A stretch of 64,000 nucleotides of DNA from Chondrosia reniformis (GCA_947172415.1 OX359192.1:3660501-3724500), one strand, 5' to 3'; counted from the first letter of the stretch, positions 24,924 to 37,286 are shown. Notes: generated by a model from the sequence alone, not told the origin. Program-made: numbers and translations.

Positions 24924-26205
24924 TATATACTAGCTGTGTGTACTAGCCTTGTACTAGTTGTATGTTCTAGTTGTATGTACTAGATTCTAGTTGTATGTAC
25001 TAGAACTAGCTATATTTCCTATTTGTAGGTCCTAGTTGTATATAGTAGTTGTATGTGCTAATTGTTTGTACAAGTTCAGTGTACTGGTTGTATGTATATA
25101 TTAGTTGTATGTACTAGCTATGTACTAGTTGTATGTACTAGATATTAGTTGTATATACTAGTTATATGTACAAGTTGTATGTGCTAGTTGTAAGTACTAG
25201 TGGTATTTACTATTTGTATTTACTAGTTATATGAGTGTGTACTAGTTATATGTACTAATTGTATGCGCTAGCTGTATGTACTAGTTGTATGTACTAGCTG
25301 CCTGTACTAGTTGAATGGGCTAGCCTTAGTTGTAGTTTCTAGTAATCGTTATAGTATGTATTCTGTAGGTACTCGTTGTGTGTACTAGTTTTAGTATTAC
25401 TTTAACGTACTAGTTATATATACTAGTTGTATTACTAATTGAATGTGCTAATTGTATGTACTAATTGTATGAAGTAGTTGGATGTACTTGTACCAGTTAT
25501 ATTTACTAGTTGTAGCTACTGGTTGTATGTAGTAGTTGGATGTAGTATATAGTTGTTTGTACTAGTTTATTGTTTATGTAGTAGTTGTATATACTAGTTT
25601 TATGTACTCATACTATGTATATACAAGTTGTATGTACTAGTTATGTACCAGTTGTATGTACTAGTTATGTACCAGTTGTATGTAATAGTTGTAATTATAT
25701 ACTAGTCATATGTAGTAGCTATGTACGCGTGTATACAAGTTGAATGTTCCAGTTGTTATGTACTCGTTCTATCTACTAGTTGTAGAACTAGTTGTGTGTA
25801 CTAGTTTTCAGTACTAATTGTATATACTAGTTGTATGAACTAGTTGTATGTAACAGTTTTTGTACTAGTTATGATGCATCCATTCTATTTACTAGTTCTA
25901 GTTACTAGTTGTAGTAACCATTGTGAGTACTAGTTGTACGCACTAGTTTTATGTACTAGTTATATGTACTAGTTGTAGGTACTAGTTATACGTATGTACT
26001 AGTTGAATTTAATAGCTATATGTACTAATTGTATATAATAGTTCTATATATTAGTTGTATGTTCTAGTATTGTACTAGTTGTATGTACTAGTTGTATTTA
26101 CTAGTTTTCTGAACTAGTTTTATGTACTAGTACTAGTTATATTTACTAGTTATAGGTGCCAATTGTATGTACTAGTTGTATGTACCAGCTGTATTTACTA
26201 GTTAT
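24924..26205 (-). repeat. 13-bp minisatellite, reverse, domain 2 (part 2)
   Basis: Degenerate TGTATGTACTAGT units, no gene seen. Confidence 0.95.
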
Positions 26206-27036
26206 ATACCCTGCTCTTTCTTTGTCCTGCATGTTGGCACAGCTCCATCTAATTCCCAGCTGATTATTGAATGATCAGGCAACCGCTCCCTTTCCACTAT
26301 GTTAGTCTTTTCCAAAAACTCTGATAGTGTTTTAACTGAAAAGTTAGTTACATTAGAGAAGTAGTCAGCCTCCACAATACAGAAATCAAGTACAGATCGT
26401 CCCTTTGGGGATACACAAGTAAAATTGTCCTTACCAGACCTTCCATTAACCATACATAACTTGGAGTCCCTTAAAAACTGCAGCAACATATCTCCACTCG
26501 GGTTCTTAATTTCAAGAATTGCCTGCCTACTGGGAATAATTCCAATGTAGTCTTCATGGAGGTCTACCTCATAACCACATCTAGCATTTAGATCCCCACA
26601 TATAACAACAGAGCCTAAACTATAATATTGGTGTAAACAGTCTATCAAACTATCGAAAAAGGCATCTGGGTGTTCCCCTATTGAACTACCAAATGGTGGC
26701 ATATAGCACACACCCACTACTAGGCTGTCTTCTCTATCCTCCTCCCTTATTGCATCAAGCAAAACCCAAAGAATGTCCTCGTGTGAATCATCTAGTACCT
26801 GAATGTCACACTTGGTGGTTAGGCTATTGTTAATTATGAGGCCCACTCCCCCTGACCCACTCAAGGCTCTTTGCTGTATCTGCTTCCAATTATTCCCAAC
26901 CCACTTATAATTATCCACTTTCATAGACTCATTAATCTGAAACCTCATTTCAGATATAGCAAGTACATCAGGTTGTAACACAGAGATAGCTTGGGCCCTT
27001 TTGTCATTAGTTCTAACACACCGTTATATTATTATA
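26206..27036 (-). pseudogene. APE-type endonuclease fragment of a non-LTR retrotransposon
   Basis: A frame of about 275 codons on the minus strand runs from about 27,030 to 26,202. It encodes an endonuclease/exonuclease/phosphatase-fold domain: QPDVLAISEMR (the metal-binding Glu), GSGGVGLIINNSL, VVGVCYMPP, CGDLNARCG (Asp-Asn pair), SVLDFCIVE and LPDHSIISWEL (catalytic Asp-His). This is the N-terminal nicking domain of CR1/L2/Jockey-like LINEs. There is no ATG; the frame enters from the junction as VRTNDKRAQAISVLQPDV, so the 5' end is cut. The 3' end stops just after the domain and the reverse transcriptase is absent. The frame itself has no stop. The last residues come from the satellite junction. 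Both flanks are A/T-rich satellite. Confidence 0.92.
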
Positions 27037-28487
27037 TACTAGTTGTATGTACCAGTTGTATTTAATACCTGCATCTACTAGTTATGTACCAGTTGTATGA
27101 AGTAGTTGTATTAACACGTTGTATATATAAATTTGTACTGGTAATATTTACTAGTTGAAAGTAATAATTGTATGTACTAGTACAAGTTATGTTTACTAGT
27201 TGTAAGTATTAGTTTGGTACTACTTGTATGTTGCAGCTGTATGTTCTAATTGTATGAACTAGTTGTATGTACTACTTATATGGACTAGTTATATATACTA
27301 GTTGTATGTACTGGTTACTAGTTGTATGTATTAGTTGTATGTACAAGTTTATTTAGTTTAATTAGTTTTATGCACTAGTTCTATGTACGTGTTGTGTGTA
27401 AATATTGTATGTACTAGTTGTATGTGTGTATATATTTACTAGTTGTATGTACTAGTTTCAAGTTGTACTTACTAATTGTGTGGACTAGTTCTTTGTATTA
27501 GTTGTAGTACTAATTGGGTGTACTAGTTGAATATACTATTTGTTTGTACTAATTGTTTGTACTAGTTGTATATACCAGTTGTATGTCCTATCTGTATGTA
27601 CTAGTTGTATGTACTAGTTAGCAGTTTCATGTACTACTAGTAGGCACTACTTTGATGTACTAATTGTATTTACTAGTTCTATGTACTAGTTCTATGTACT
27701 AGTTCTATGTACTACTTCTATGTACTAGTTGTAGGTTCTAGTATTAGTTATACCAGGTACTAGTTGTATGTACAAGTACTAGTTATGTTAACTAGTTGTT
27801 GGTACTAGTTATATGTATTAGTTGAATGTAATAGTTCAATGTACTAATTGTATATAATAGTTCTATATACTAGTTGTATGTAGGAGTTGTATTTACTAGT
27901 TCCACGTACTAGTGCTGGTAATCTTTACTAATTTTAGGTACTAGTTGTATGTAATAGTTGTATGTAGTAGTTGTACGTTCTAATTGTATGAACTAGTTTT
28001 ATGTACTACTTGTATGTACTAGTTGTAGGTTCTAGTACTAGTTAAACTAGGTACTAAGTAGGTACTGGTTATATGTACTAGATATTACTTGTACGTTCTT
28101 GTTGAATGAAGTTGTTATATGAACTAGTTCTATATACCAATTGTATGTCCTAGTTATTTGTACTAATTGTAAGTTCTAGTTGATTCTACTAATTACTAGT
28201 TGTAAGTACTAGTGGTATGTACTAATTTTATGCACTAGTTCTATGTACATGTTTAATATAATTGAATGTAACAGTTGTATGTACCAGTTGTATCTACTAG
28301 TTGCATATAATAGTGGTATCTGCTAGTTCAATATACTTGTTGCATGTACTAGTTTCTAGTTGTACGTATTAATAGTGTGTACTAGGTCTTTGTATTAGTT
28401 GTAGTACTATTTGTGTGTACCAATTGTTTGAACTAATTGTTGTACTAGTTGTATGTCCTAGTTATATGTACATTTTGTATGAACTAC
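27037..28487 (-). repeat. 13-bp minisatellite, reverse, domain 2 (part 3)
   Basis: Degenerate units, no gene. The longer-range marker TTCTAGTAYTAGTTATAC...GGTACTA appears near 27,740 and 28,030. Confidence 0.94.
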
Positions 28488-28792
28488 CGTAGTTGGGGAA
28501 ATTTTTGTGTTCAGAAATTTTCGTGGGAAAAATTTTTGTGTTAAAATATTTTCGTGGTCTGGGTCGCACGAGCGATTGTTGCTGCTGGTTCTTCCGACGA
28601 AAGTCACCCTTTTGGATCCGGTAAACCGTCCTTGCGCTGCAGGTATCGCAGTAGAGCCTTTTTGGCCGCGCTCAGCTGTGTTGCATTTACATATACGTAG
28701 ACTGTACAACGTGTTATTATTTGTTGTTAAAAATATTTCATGTGATAAATTTTTGTGGTTTGAGCCCTCAACAAAAATTTCCCTAATTACAG
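28488..28792. mobile_element. TA-flanked MITE, 305 bp
   Basis: Inverted ends CCGTAGTTGGGGAAATTTTTGTG and its counterpart CTGTAATTAGGGAAATTTTTGTTG are flanked by TA at 28,486-28,487 and 28,793-28,794. Subterminal repeats of AATTTTTGTG / ATTTTCGTGG lie at both ends. The middle is GC-richer. The open frame crossing it has no recognisable similarity. Confidence 0.82.
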
Positions 28793-29561
28793 TACTTCAA
28801 TGTGTTAGTTGTATGTTCTCGTTACTAGTTTTATGAACTAGTTCTAGTAAATGTACTATTTGTAAATACTAGTTGTATGTTCTTGTGGTATGTGCTTGTT
28901 ATATATACCAGGTATATGTACTAGTTATTTATATTATTTGTATGTAATAGTTGTATGTACTAGTTGTATGTAGTTGTTGTATGTAAAGGTTGTATTTACT
29001 AGGTGTATGTCCTAGTTGTATGTACTAGGTTTATGGACTAGTTGTATGTACTATTTTCTAGTTTTTTGTACTAATTGTATGTACTAGTTCTATGTATTAA
29101 TTGTAATACTATTTGTGGGTACAAATTGTATTTACTGTTTGTTTGTACTATTTATTTGTTGTAGTTATATGTACTAATTGTATGTATTAGGTATATATAC
29201 TTGTTACTAGTTCCATGTACTAATAGTAATCACTAGTTGTACGTACTTGCACGAGCTATAATTACTAGTTGTATGTACTTATTTCATGTAGTATTTGTAT
29301 GTTCTATATAATTGAATGAACTATTTGTATGTAGTAGTTGTATGTACTAGTTTTAAGTACTAGTTTTATGTACTAGTTGTATGTACTAGTGATAGATACT
29401 AGTTGTTTGAACTCGTTTGATGTACTGTCTGTATGTACTAGCTATATGAAAATATATGTTATGATCAAATGTACTAATTGTACGTATAAGTTATATGTAC
29501 ACTACTTGCAAGAATTAGTTGTATGTACCAATTGTATGCACTATTTGTTGTATTAGTTGTA
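28793..29561 (-). repeat. 13-bp minisatellite, reverse, domain 2 (part 4)
   Basis: Degenerate units, no gene seen. Confidence 0.94.
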
Positions 29562-29710
29562 CTAGAGAAAACAATTCTACAAAAATAGTGAAGATGTAGG
29601 GATGGCACAAAAAGCACATAAACAAGATAGGGATGTTACACAGTGAAGCATTAGCTATATATGCATGAATCATACAACACCCTTGCTTGTAGGATTCATG
29701 CATAGCTAAT
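29562..29710 (-). mobile_element. Family C terminal hairpin, truncated copy
   Basis: Contains one arm (CTAGAGAAAACAATTCTAC onward, with GGGATGTTACACAGTGAAGC) and the loop in reverse complement relative to 58,514-58,761. It is therefore a minus-orientation piece that ends soon after the loop. Compare 32,219-32,354. Confidence 0.82.
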
Positions 29711-29795
29711 GAACTAGGTGTAAGTACTAGTTTCAAGTTGTATGTACTAGTTGTATGTACCTTTTGAATGTACCATTTGTATGTACAGGTGTATG
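29711..29795 (-). repeat. 13-bp minisatellite, reverse, short piece
   Basis: Six or so degenerate units between two insertions. Confidence 0.85.
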
Positions 29796-29966
29796 TATCT
29801 TTGTAAAGGTTCATCTTTCGACTTTGGGAGCGTCTAGAGACACAGTTTTTCAACTCTTCTTTCTGCAAAACATTCGACCCTGGGGGTCTTCTTCAGTGAC
29901 AACGCACCCAATGAACCTTTACAAAGATAAGTTCGGCGCAGTTAGAAGAAATCCTTTTTCCATTAG
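29796..29966. mobile_element. Miniature PLE-derived element made of two facing 3' tails
   Basis: The left half, TATCTTTGTAAAGGTTCATC to CTTCAGTGAC, is the inverted 3' tail of the PLE at 4,948-7,793, including the hammerhead-like stretch (here GAATG replaces GAAAC). After a short joint (AACGCACCCA), the right half begins ATGAACCTTTACAAAGATAAG and continues to TTCCATTA, the complete 3' end missing from the right arm of the large copy. All coding sequence is absent. This copies the inverted-arm architecture of the full element in 171 bp. Confidence 0.82.
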
Positions 29967-32218
29967 TGCATGTCCTATTTTTATGTAGTAGTCATATGTG
30001 TATGCACTGGTTATATGTAGTAGTTGTGTGTACTAGTTATATGTACTAGTTGTATGTACCAGTTGTATGTAATAGTTGCCTGTCCTGGTTGCATGTGTTA
30101 GCTGTATGTAGGCTCTAGTACTAGTTATAGTAGGTACTTATGAAGGTAATATTTGTATGTACTAGTTGTTAGTACTACTTTAACGTACTAGTTGTATGTA
30201 CTAGTTGTATGTACTAGTTTCTTGTTCATGTAGTAGTTGTATATACTTGTTGTGTGTACTAGTTGTATACACTTCTTGTATATACTAGCTTTATGTACTA
30301 GTTATGCACTAGTTGAATGTACTAGTTTCTTGTTCATGTAGTAGTTGTATGTACTTGTTGTGTGTACTATTTGTATACACTACTTGTATGTACTAGTTGT
30401 ATGTACTAGCACTAGTTATATTTACTAGTTGTAGGTACTGGTTGTATGTAGTAGTTGTATGTAGTAGATGCATGTACTAATTATATGTACTAGTTGTATG
30501 TACTAGTTTCTAGTTGTATGTACTAGTTGTATGTAGTAGTTGGAAATACTACTTGTATGTACTAGTTGTACGAACTAAGTATATGTACTCTTTATATGTG
30601 ATAGTTATATGTGTATGCACTAGTTATATGTACTAGTTGTACGCTCAGGTTGTATGTACTTGTTGTATGTACTATTGTATGTTCTTGTACTAGTTTTACT
30701 AGGTAATAGGTAGGTATTTGTTTTAGGTACTAGATAATAGTTATCTGTACTAGTTGTATGTACTATTTGTATGTACTAGTTATACTTTTGGGTACTATAT
30801 ATATGTACTAGTTGCATGGATTAGTTATATGTACTAGCTGTATGCACTCGCTGTATGTACTAGTTGTGTGTACTATTTATATCTACTACGATTATGGGTA
30901 TGTACTAGTTATATGTAGTGGGTTTGTGCAATAGTTGTATCTTCAAGTTGTTTCAACTACTTTTATGCACTAGTTGTATGCACTAGTTGAATGTACTAAT
31001 TGTATGTACTATTTGTATGTATATACTAGTATGTACTAGCTATGTACTAATTGGATGTCGTAGTTTCTAGGTTCTGTAGTAGTTGTATATACTAAGTGTA
31101 TGTACTCATTTTAGGTACTAGTTGTTTGTACCCGTTTCAAGCTGTATGTACTAGTTGTATGTACTAGTTGTGCGTAGTAGTTCTATATACTACTTGTATG
31201 TACTAGTTTTAAATACTAGTTGTATGTGCTAGTTGTTGGAACTAGTTGTACATTTTTGTAACACTAGGTACTAGGTAGGTACTAATTGTATGTATTAGGT
31301 AGGTACTAGTTTTAAGTACTAGCTTTATGAACTAGTTGAATGTACTAGTTGTATGTACTAGCTGTATTTACTAGTTGCATTTATTAATTATATGTACTTG
31401 TTACTAGTTGTTTGAACTAGTTGTATGTACTAGTTGCATGTACTAGTTGTATGTGTACTATTTATATGTAATAGTTATATGTGTATGATATAGTTGTATG
31501 TGCCAGTTGTATGTACTAGTTGTAGGTTTTTGTACTAGTTATACTGGCTACTAGGTAGGTACTAGTTTTATGTACTAGGTACTAGTTGTATGTACTAGTG
31601 TTATGAACTAGTTGTGTGTACTAGTTGTATGTACTAGTTGTATGTACTACTTGTATGTACTAGTTGCATATACCAGTTATATGAACTAGTTACTAGTTGT
31701 ATGAAGTAATTGTACGTAATAATTGTAAATACTATTTGTATGTGGTAGTTGTATATAGCAGCTGTATGTACTAATTGCATGTGCTACTTGTGTTTACTGG
31801 TTGTATGTATATACTAGTTATATGTACCAGGTATGTACTAGTTGTATGTTCTAGTTGTATGACCTAGTTGTATGTACTAGTTGCAGCTTCTTGTACCCGT
31901 TATACTAGGTACTAGGAAGTTACTATTTGTGTGTACTAGTTGTATGTACTAATTTTATGAACTAGTTATATGTACCAGGTATGTACTAGTTATATATCCT
32001 AGTTGTTTTCACTAGTTGTATGTAGTAGCATTGAACTAGTTGTATGTACAAGTTGTTGTTCTAGTATTATGTACTCGATTTATGAGCTTATTGTAAATAC
32101 TAGTTTCTAGTTGTATGTACTAGTTGTATGTACTAGTTATATGTACTAGTTAGTAGTTGTATGAACTAGTTGTACCTACTAATTGTAAATACTAGTTGTT
32201 TGTACTAGTTTAATGTAT
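29967..32218 (-). repeat. 13-bp minisatellite, reverse, domain 2 (part 5)
   Basis: Degenerate units with frequent copies of the TTCTAGTACTAGTTATACTAGG marker. From 31,032 on it is a paralogue of 32,356 onward. No gene. Confidence 0.94.
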
Positions 32219-32354
32219 AAGAGAGTAATAAAAATTTTCTACAAAAAGAGTAGAAGATGTATGGATGGCACAAAATGCGAGAAAAGGATGTTACACAGTG
32301 AAGAATTACTTATACATGAAACACAACACCCTTGCTTGTAGGATTCATGCATAA
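32219..32354 (-). mobile_element. Family C terminal hairpin, second truncated copy
   Basis: One arm (ATAAAAATTTTCTAC, then TAGAAGATGT and GGATGTTACACAGTGAAG) followed by the loop CAACACCCTTGCTTGTAGGATTCATGCATAAA. It is minus-oriented and cut at about the same place as the copy at 29,562-29,710. It ends directly at the start of a satellite duplication (32,356). Confidence 0.8.
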
Positions 32355-33304
32355 ATGTACTAGCTATGTACTAATTGGATGTCGTAGTTTCTAGGTTCTG
32401 TAGTAGTTGTATATACTAAGTTTATGTACTCAATTTAGGTACTAGTTGTTTGTACCAGTTTCAAGTTGCATGTACTAGTTGTATGTACTAGTTGTGTGTA
32501 GTAGTTCTATATACTACTTGTATGAACTAGTTTTAAATACTAGTTGTATGTGCTAGTTTTAAATACTAGTTGAATGTGTTAGTTGTTGGAACTAGTTGTA
32601 TGTTTTTGTAATACTAGAGACTAGGTAGGTACTAGTTGTATGTATTAGGTAGGTACTAGTTTTAATTACTAGCTTTATGAACTAGTTGAATGTACTAGTT
32701 GTATGTACTAGCTGTATTTACTAGTTGCATTTATTAATTATATGTACTGGTTACTAGTTGTTTGAACTAGTTGTATGTACTAGTTGTATGTACTAGTTTT
32801 ATGAATTAGTTGTATGTTCTAGGTGTATGTACTATTTGCATGTACTAGTTGTATGTGTACTATTTATATGTAATAGTTATATGTGTATGAAATAGTTGTA
32901 TGTGCCAGTTTTATGTACTAGTTGTAGGTTTTTGTATTAGTTATACTAGCTACTAGGTAGATACTAGTTTTATGTACTAGTTACTAGTTGTATGTACTAG
33001 TTTTATGAACTAGTTGTATGTTCTAGTTGTATGACCTAGTTGTATGTACTAGTTGCGACTTCTTGTACTCGTTATACTAGGTACTAGGAAGTTACTGTTT
33101 GTGTACCAGTTGTATGTACTAGTTGTATGACCTAGTTGTATGTAATAGTTGCGGCTTCTTGTACTCGTTATACAATGTACTAGGAAGTTACTATTTGTGT
33201 GTACTAGTTGTATGTACTTGTTTTATGAACTAGTTATATGTCCTAGTTCTTTTCACTAGTTCTATGCAGTAGCATTGAACTAGTTGTATGTACAAGTTGT
33301 TGTT
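32355..33304 (-). repeat. 13-bp minisatellite, reverse, domain 2 (part 6)
   Basis: Paralogue of 31,032 onward: offset 1,324 bp at the start and 1,350 bp by 31,291/32,641. The difference of 26 bp is two extra units. No gene. Confidence 0.92.
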
Positions 33305-33541
33305 CTAGGAATTATATAATTGACCATTTTGGTTTAACAATCCTCGACTGATATGATGTCATCAAATGGCAAATTTATTGAAGCCTTGTATCTTGGGCCA
33401 CAAAAACATCATGCTCAATAATAATGTTATCACTCTTGCTTCTACAAAGGAATACAGCGTGGAAAATTTAAGTATTTTCGCTTCAGAAGTAGCCTGAAAG
33501 CTTATTTCATTGCTTAGTTACAGCAGGCGAAGAAGATGATA
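33305..33541 (-). mobile_element. Family C internal fragment
   Basis: Matches about 39,050-39,290 and 58,250-58,495 in reverse complement (AGGAATTATATAAT..., ATGACGTCAT-like, GGCAAATTTATTGAAGCCTTG, CAATAATAATGTTATC). It stops at the acidic GAAGAAGATGAT run. On its + strand an ATG opens a frame MANLLKP...MLNNN...ASTKEYS, ended by a TGA. The two larger copies differ by an indel in this frame, so coding is doubtful. Confidence 0.75.
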
Positions 33542-36349
33542 GTTAAATGTAATAGTTTTATGTATATACTAGCTGTGTTAACTGGTTTCAAGTTGTATGT
33601 CCTAGTTTTATGCACTATACGGATGAACTATTTATATGTACTAGTTATATATTTATGTCCTAGTTATATGTAGTAGGTGTATGTACTATTTATATGTACC
33701 AGTTATATGTAGTAGGTGTTTGTACTATTTATATCTACTTGTTATATTGTTAAGTATTAGTTATATGTAGTAGGTGTGTGTACTAGTTATATGTACAAGT
33801 TGTATGTATATACTAGTTGTATGTGCTAGTTGTATGTACTAGATGAATGTACCAGTTGGATGTTCGTGTACTAGTTATACTTGGTACTGGGAAGGTACTA
33901 GTTGTATGTACTAGATACTAGTTGTATGTACTAGTTGGTGTCCTAGTTTTATGAACTAGTTGTATGTACTAGTTGCACGTACTATTTATAATAACTGGAT
34001 ATTTGTGTATGTATTAGTTATATGTAGTAGGTGTGTGTACTAGTTATATGTACTAGTTCTGCGTACTAGATACTAGTTGTATGTACTAGTTGTATGTATG
34101 TCCTAGTTGCTTTTACTTGTATGTAGTAGCTATGTACTACTTGTATATACTAGTTGTACGTTCTAGTAATATGTACTCGTTCTATGAGCTAGTTGTATAT
34201 ACTAGTTTCTAGTTGTATGTACTAGTTGTATGTACTAGGTGCATGTACTATGTGTATGTACTATTTATAAGCACCAGTTATATGTGTATATACTAGTTAT
34301 ATGCTTGTGTACTAGTTATCTCTACTAGTTGTATGCACTAGCTGTATGTACTAGTTGTATGAACTATTTATAATTTCTAGGTATATGTGTATGGACTAGT
34401 CATATGTAGTAGGTGCATGTACTAGTTTTATGTCCTAGTTGTTTGTACTAGTATTATGTACTAGTTGTATGTAGTAGTGGTGTGTACTATTTTGATGTAC
34501 TAGTTGCATGTACTAGGTTTATGTGCTAGTCCTAGTTATATTTACTAGTTGTAGGGACTAGTTATGTACAAGTTGGACACACTACTTTTACGTATAAACT
34601 AGTTGTATGTAGTAGCTATATACTAGTTGTGTATACAAGTTGTACATTCTAGTGTTATGTTCTCGTTCTATGAACTAGTTGTATGTACTAGTTTATAGTT
34701 GTATGTACTAGTTGTATGTACTAGTTGCATGTACACTTTGTATGTACTATGTGTATGCACTATTTATAAGTACCAGTTATATGTGTATGGACTAGTTATA
34801 TGTACTAGTTGTATGCCCTAGCTGTAAGTACTAGTTGTATGTACTATATATAATTACTAGGTATATGTGTATTTACTGGGTATATGTAGTAGGTATATGT
34901 AATAGTTATTTGACCTAGTTGTTTGTTCTAGTTGTATGTACTAGTTGAATGTACTGGTTGCAAGTACTAATTGCATGTTCTAGTGGTGTGTATTATTTGG
35001 TATCTACTAGTTGCATGTACTAGTAGCATGTACTAATTGTATGCACGACTTTTATGTACTAGTCCTAGTTATATTTACTAGTTGTAGATACTAGTTGTAT
35101 GTAGAAGTTGTATGTAGTAGTTGTTTGTTCTAATTGTTTGTACTAGTGGAATGTACTAATTGTATGTAATAGTTATGTACCGGCTGAATGTACTAGTTTT
35201 ATGTATATACTAGTCATAAATATTATTTATGTACTAGTTGCATATACAAGTTGTATGTTCTAGTATTAGTACTCGTTCTATGAACTAGTAGTATGTACTA
35301 GTTGTATGTACTATGTGTATGTACTAGTTGTTGGTTCTTGTACTAGTTATACTAGGTACTAGATAGGTATTAGTTGTATGTACTAGATACTAGTTCCGTG
35401 TACTAGTTGTATATACTAGTTTCATGAACTAGTTGTATGTACTATTTATATGTACTAGTTATATGTGCCACTAGTTATATGTACTAGTTGTATGTTCTAT
35501 TTGTAGATTCTAATATTAGTTATATTAGGTACTAGGAAGGTACTAGTTGTATGTACTAGATACTAGTTGTATGTACTAGTTATATGGATTAGTTGTGTGT
35601 AATTTTTGTATGTACTACTTATATGTACTCCTTATATTTCTATGTATTAGATATATGTCCTAGTTGTATGTACTATTTTTATGTACTAGTTATGTGTATA
35701 AGTACTATTCATTTGTAGTAGCTATATGTACGTAGTTTTACTAGTTATACAACGTACTATGGAACTACTAGTTGTATGTGCTTAATACTAGTTGTACGTA
35801 CTGGTTGTATGTTCTAATTATATGTATTCGATGTATGGACAAGTTGTGAGTAATTGTTGTATGTACTAGTTATATGTATTAGTTGTATGTACTAACTAGT
35901 TATATTTACTAGTTTTAGGTACTAATTGTATGTACTCGTTGTACTTGTATTTAGTTATTACTACTTGTATTTACTTGTTACTAGTTGAATGTACTAGTTC
36001 AATGTATACTAGTACTGGTTAAATTTACTAATTGTAGATACTAATTGAATATATCAGTTCTATGTTTGAGTTGTATATACTAGTTATATGAACTAGTTGT
36101 AGTACAAATTGTACGTAATCGATGTACATACTAATTGTATTTACAAGTTGTATGTACTAGTTGTATGTACCAGTTGTAGGTTGTAGTTCTGTGATCTAGT
36201 ACTGGTTATATATACTAATTGTAGGTACTAATTGTAGGTACTAATTGTATGTACTTTTAGTATGTGCAAGTAGTATATACAAGTTATGTTTGCTAGTTGT
36301 AAGTACTAGTCAAAAGTCCTATGTTTTAGTTATATGCACCACTTTTAGT
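33542..36349 (-). repeat. 13-bp minisatellite, reverse, end of domain 2
   Basis: Degenerate TGTATGTACTAGT units. The orientation flips at about 36,350, inside a copy of the CTAGTACTT...GTATAACTAGTA marker. No gene. Confidence 0.93.
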
Positions 36350-36884
36350 ACTAGTACTTCCATAGTACGTAGTATAACTAGTATTAAAACCTACAACTAG
36401 AACATTCAAAGAGTGCATACAACTAGTACATACAACCAATAGATACAACTAGCACATATAACTGGTCCACGCAACTACTACATATAACTAATACATGTAA
36501 ATAGTACATACATCTAGTGCATACAACTAGTACATACAACTTGTACATACAACTGATTCATATCTAGTGCATACAACTAGTACATACAGCTAGTGCATAC
36601 AACTAGTACATATAACTAGTTCACAAACATATAACTAGTACATGCAAATTGTAAATACAACTCAACTACTATATAGAACTAGTACATACAACTATTTCAT
36701 AAAAGCAGAACATACAACTAGTACATAGCTAGTATATACAACTAGTATATACATACAACTAGAAAAAACAACTAGTTCATACAATTTGTACATAGAACTA
36801 CTACATACAACTGCCACATACAACTAGTACCTACAACTAGTAAATATAGCTAGTACTACTCCATACAACTAGTGCATATATATA
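36350..36884 (+). repeat. 13-bp minisatellite, forward, short domain 3
   Basis: About 535 bp of forward units bounded on the left by a direct flip and on the right by an insertion, after which the satellite is reverse again. Confidence 0.92.
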
Positions 36885-37285
36885 TTTGTACCCCATTACC
36901 ATGGCAACGGACAGTATCAGTAGGGGTAATAAATCCCATGCAAGGAGAGTAATATCAACAGGAAGTTGTGGCTTTCAATTAGAACACAACACTGCATAAT
37001 AGAAATACACTAGTACAGCAAGGAAAAAGGTCATTCAAATAGTGAAAACAGCAGTTTGTTGTTCTGCTTCTCAGCTAGGTAGGATAAGTCTTCCGCGGAT
37101 GCGTGCCCGAAACGCTTGCTAGGGGATACGGCCGCAGTTGCTGATGGTAAGTATCTATACGTAATAGCTGGGTTCTTAACGAGCTTCAAACGCTTCCTTC
37201 TTGGTTCGCTATTCTCCTTGTCCATTTTCCCGCTAAATACAATTATAACGCAAGGTGTCCTGCTGCCATGGCAAAGGGGTACAAA
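36885..37285. mobile_element. Short TIR element, 401 bp, with a small ORF
   Basis: The ends TTTGTACCCCATTACCATGG and (complement) TTTGTACCCCTTTGCCATGG are inverted repeats. The element lies exactly at a forward-to-reverse change of the satellite. It contains the open frame at 37,031-37,225 on the minus strand. Confidence 0.75.
37031..37225 (-). CDS. Small ORF, N-terminal fragment of an unidentified transposon or host protein
   Basis: 64 codons from an ATG to TGA. The protein starts MDKENSEPRRKRLKLVKN, a basic stretch resembling a nuclear localisation signal, and ends KRFGHASAEDLSYLAEKQNNKLLFSLFE. The C-terminal part resembles, from memory only, the short N-terminal segment (RF-x-S-x-ED-x-L-x-E) seen in many cnidarian and sponge repeat-encoded proteins of the DUF3504/Crypton-related kind. 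If so, the rest of the protein is missing. GC content and codon use differ from the satellite. It could also be chance, and no function is claimed. Confidence 0.35.
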   Translation of the reverse strand: MDKENSEPRRKRLKLVKNPAITYRYLPSATAAVSPSKRFGHASAEDLSYLAEKQNNKLLFSLFE

Positions 37286-37286
37286 T

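Noticed and set aside
28458..28836. Overlapping frames on both strands of the 305-bp MITE
   Set aside because: They cross the element ends into satellite and match no family I recognise.
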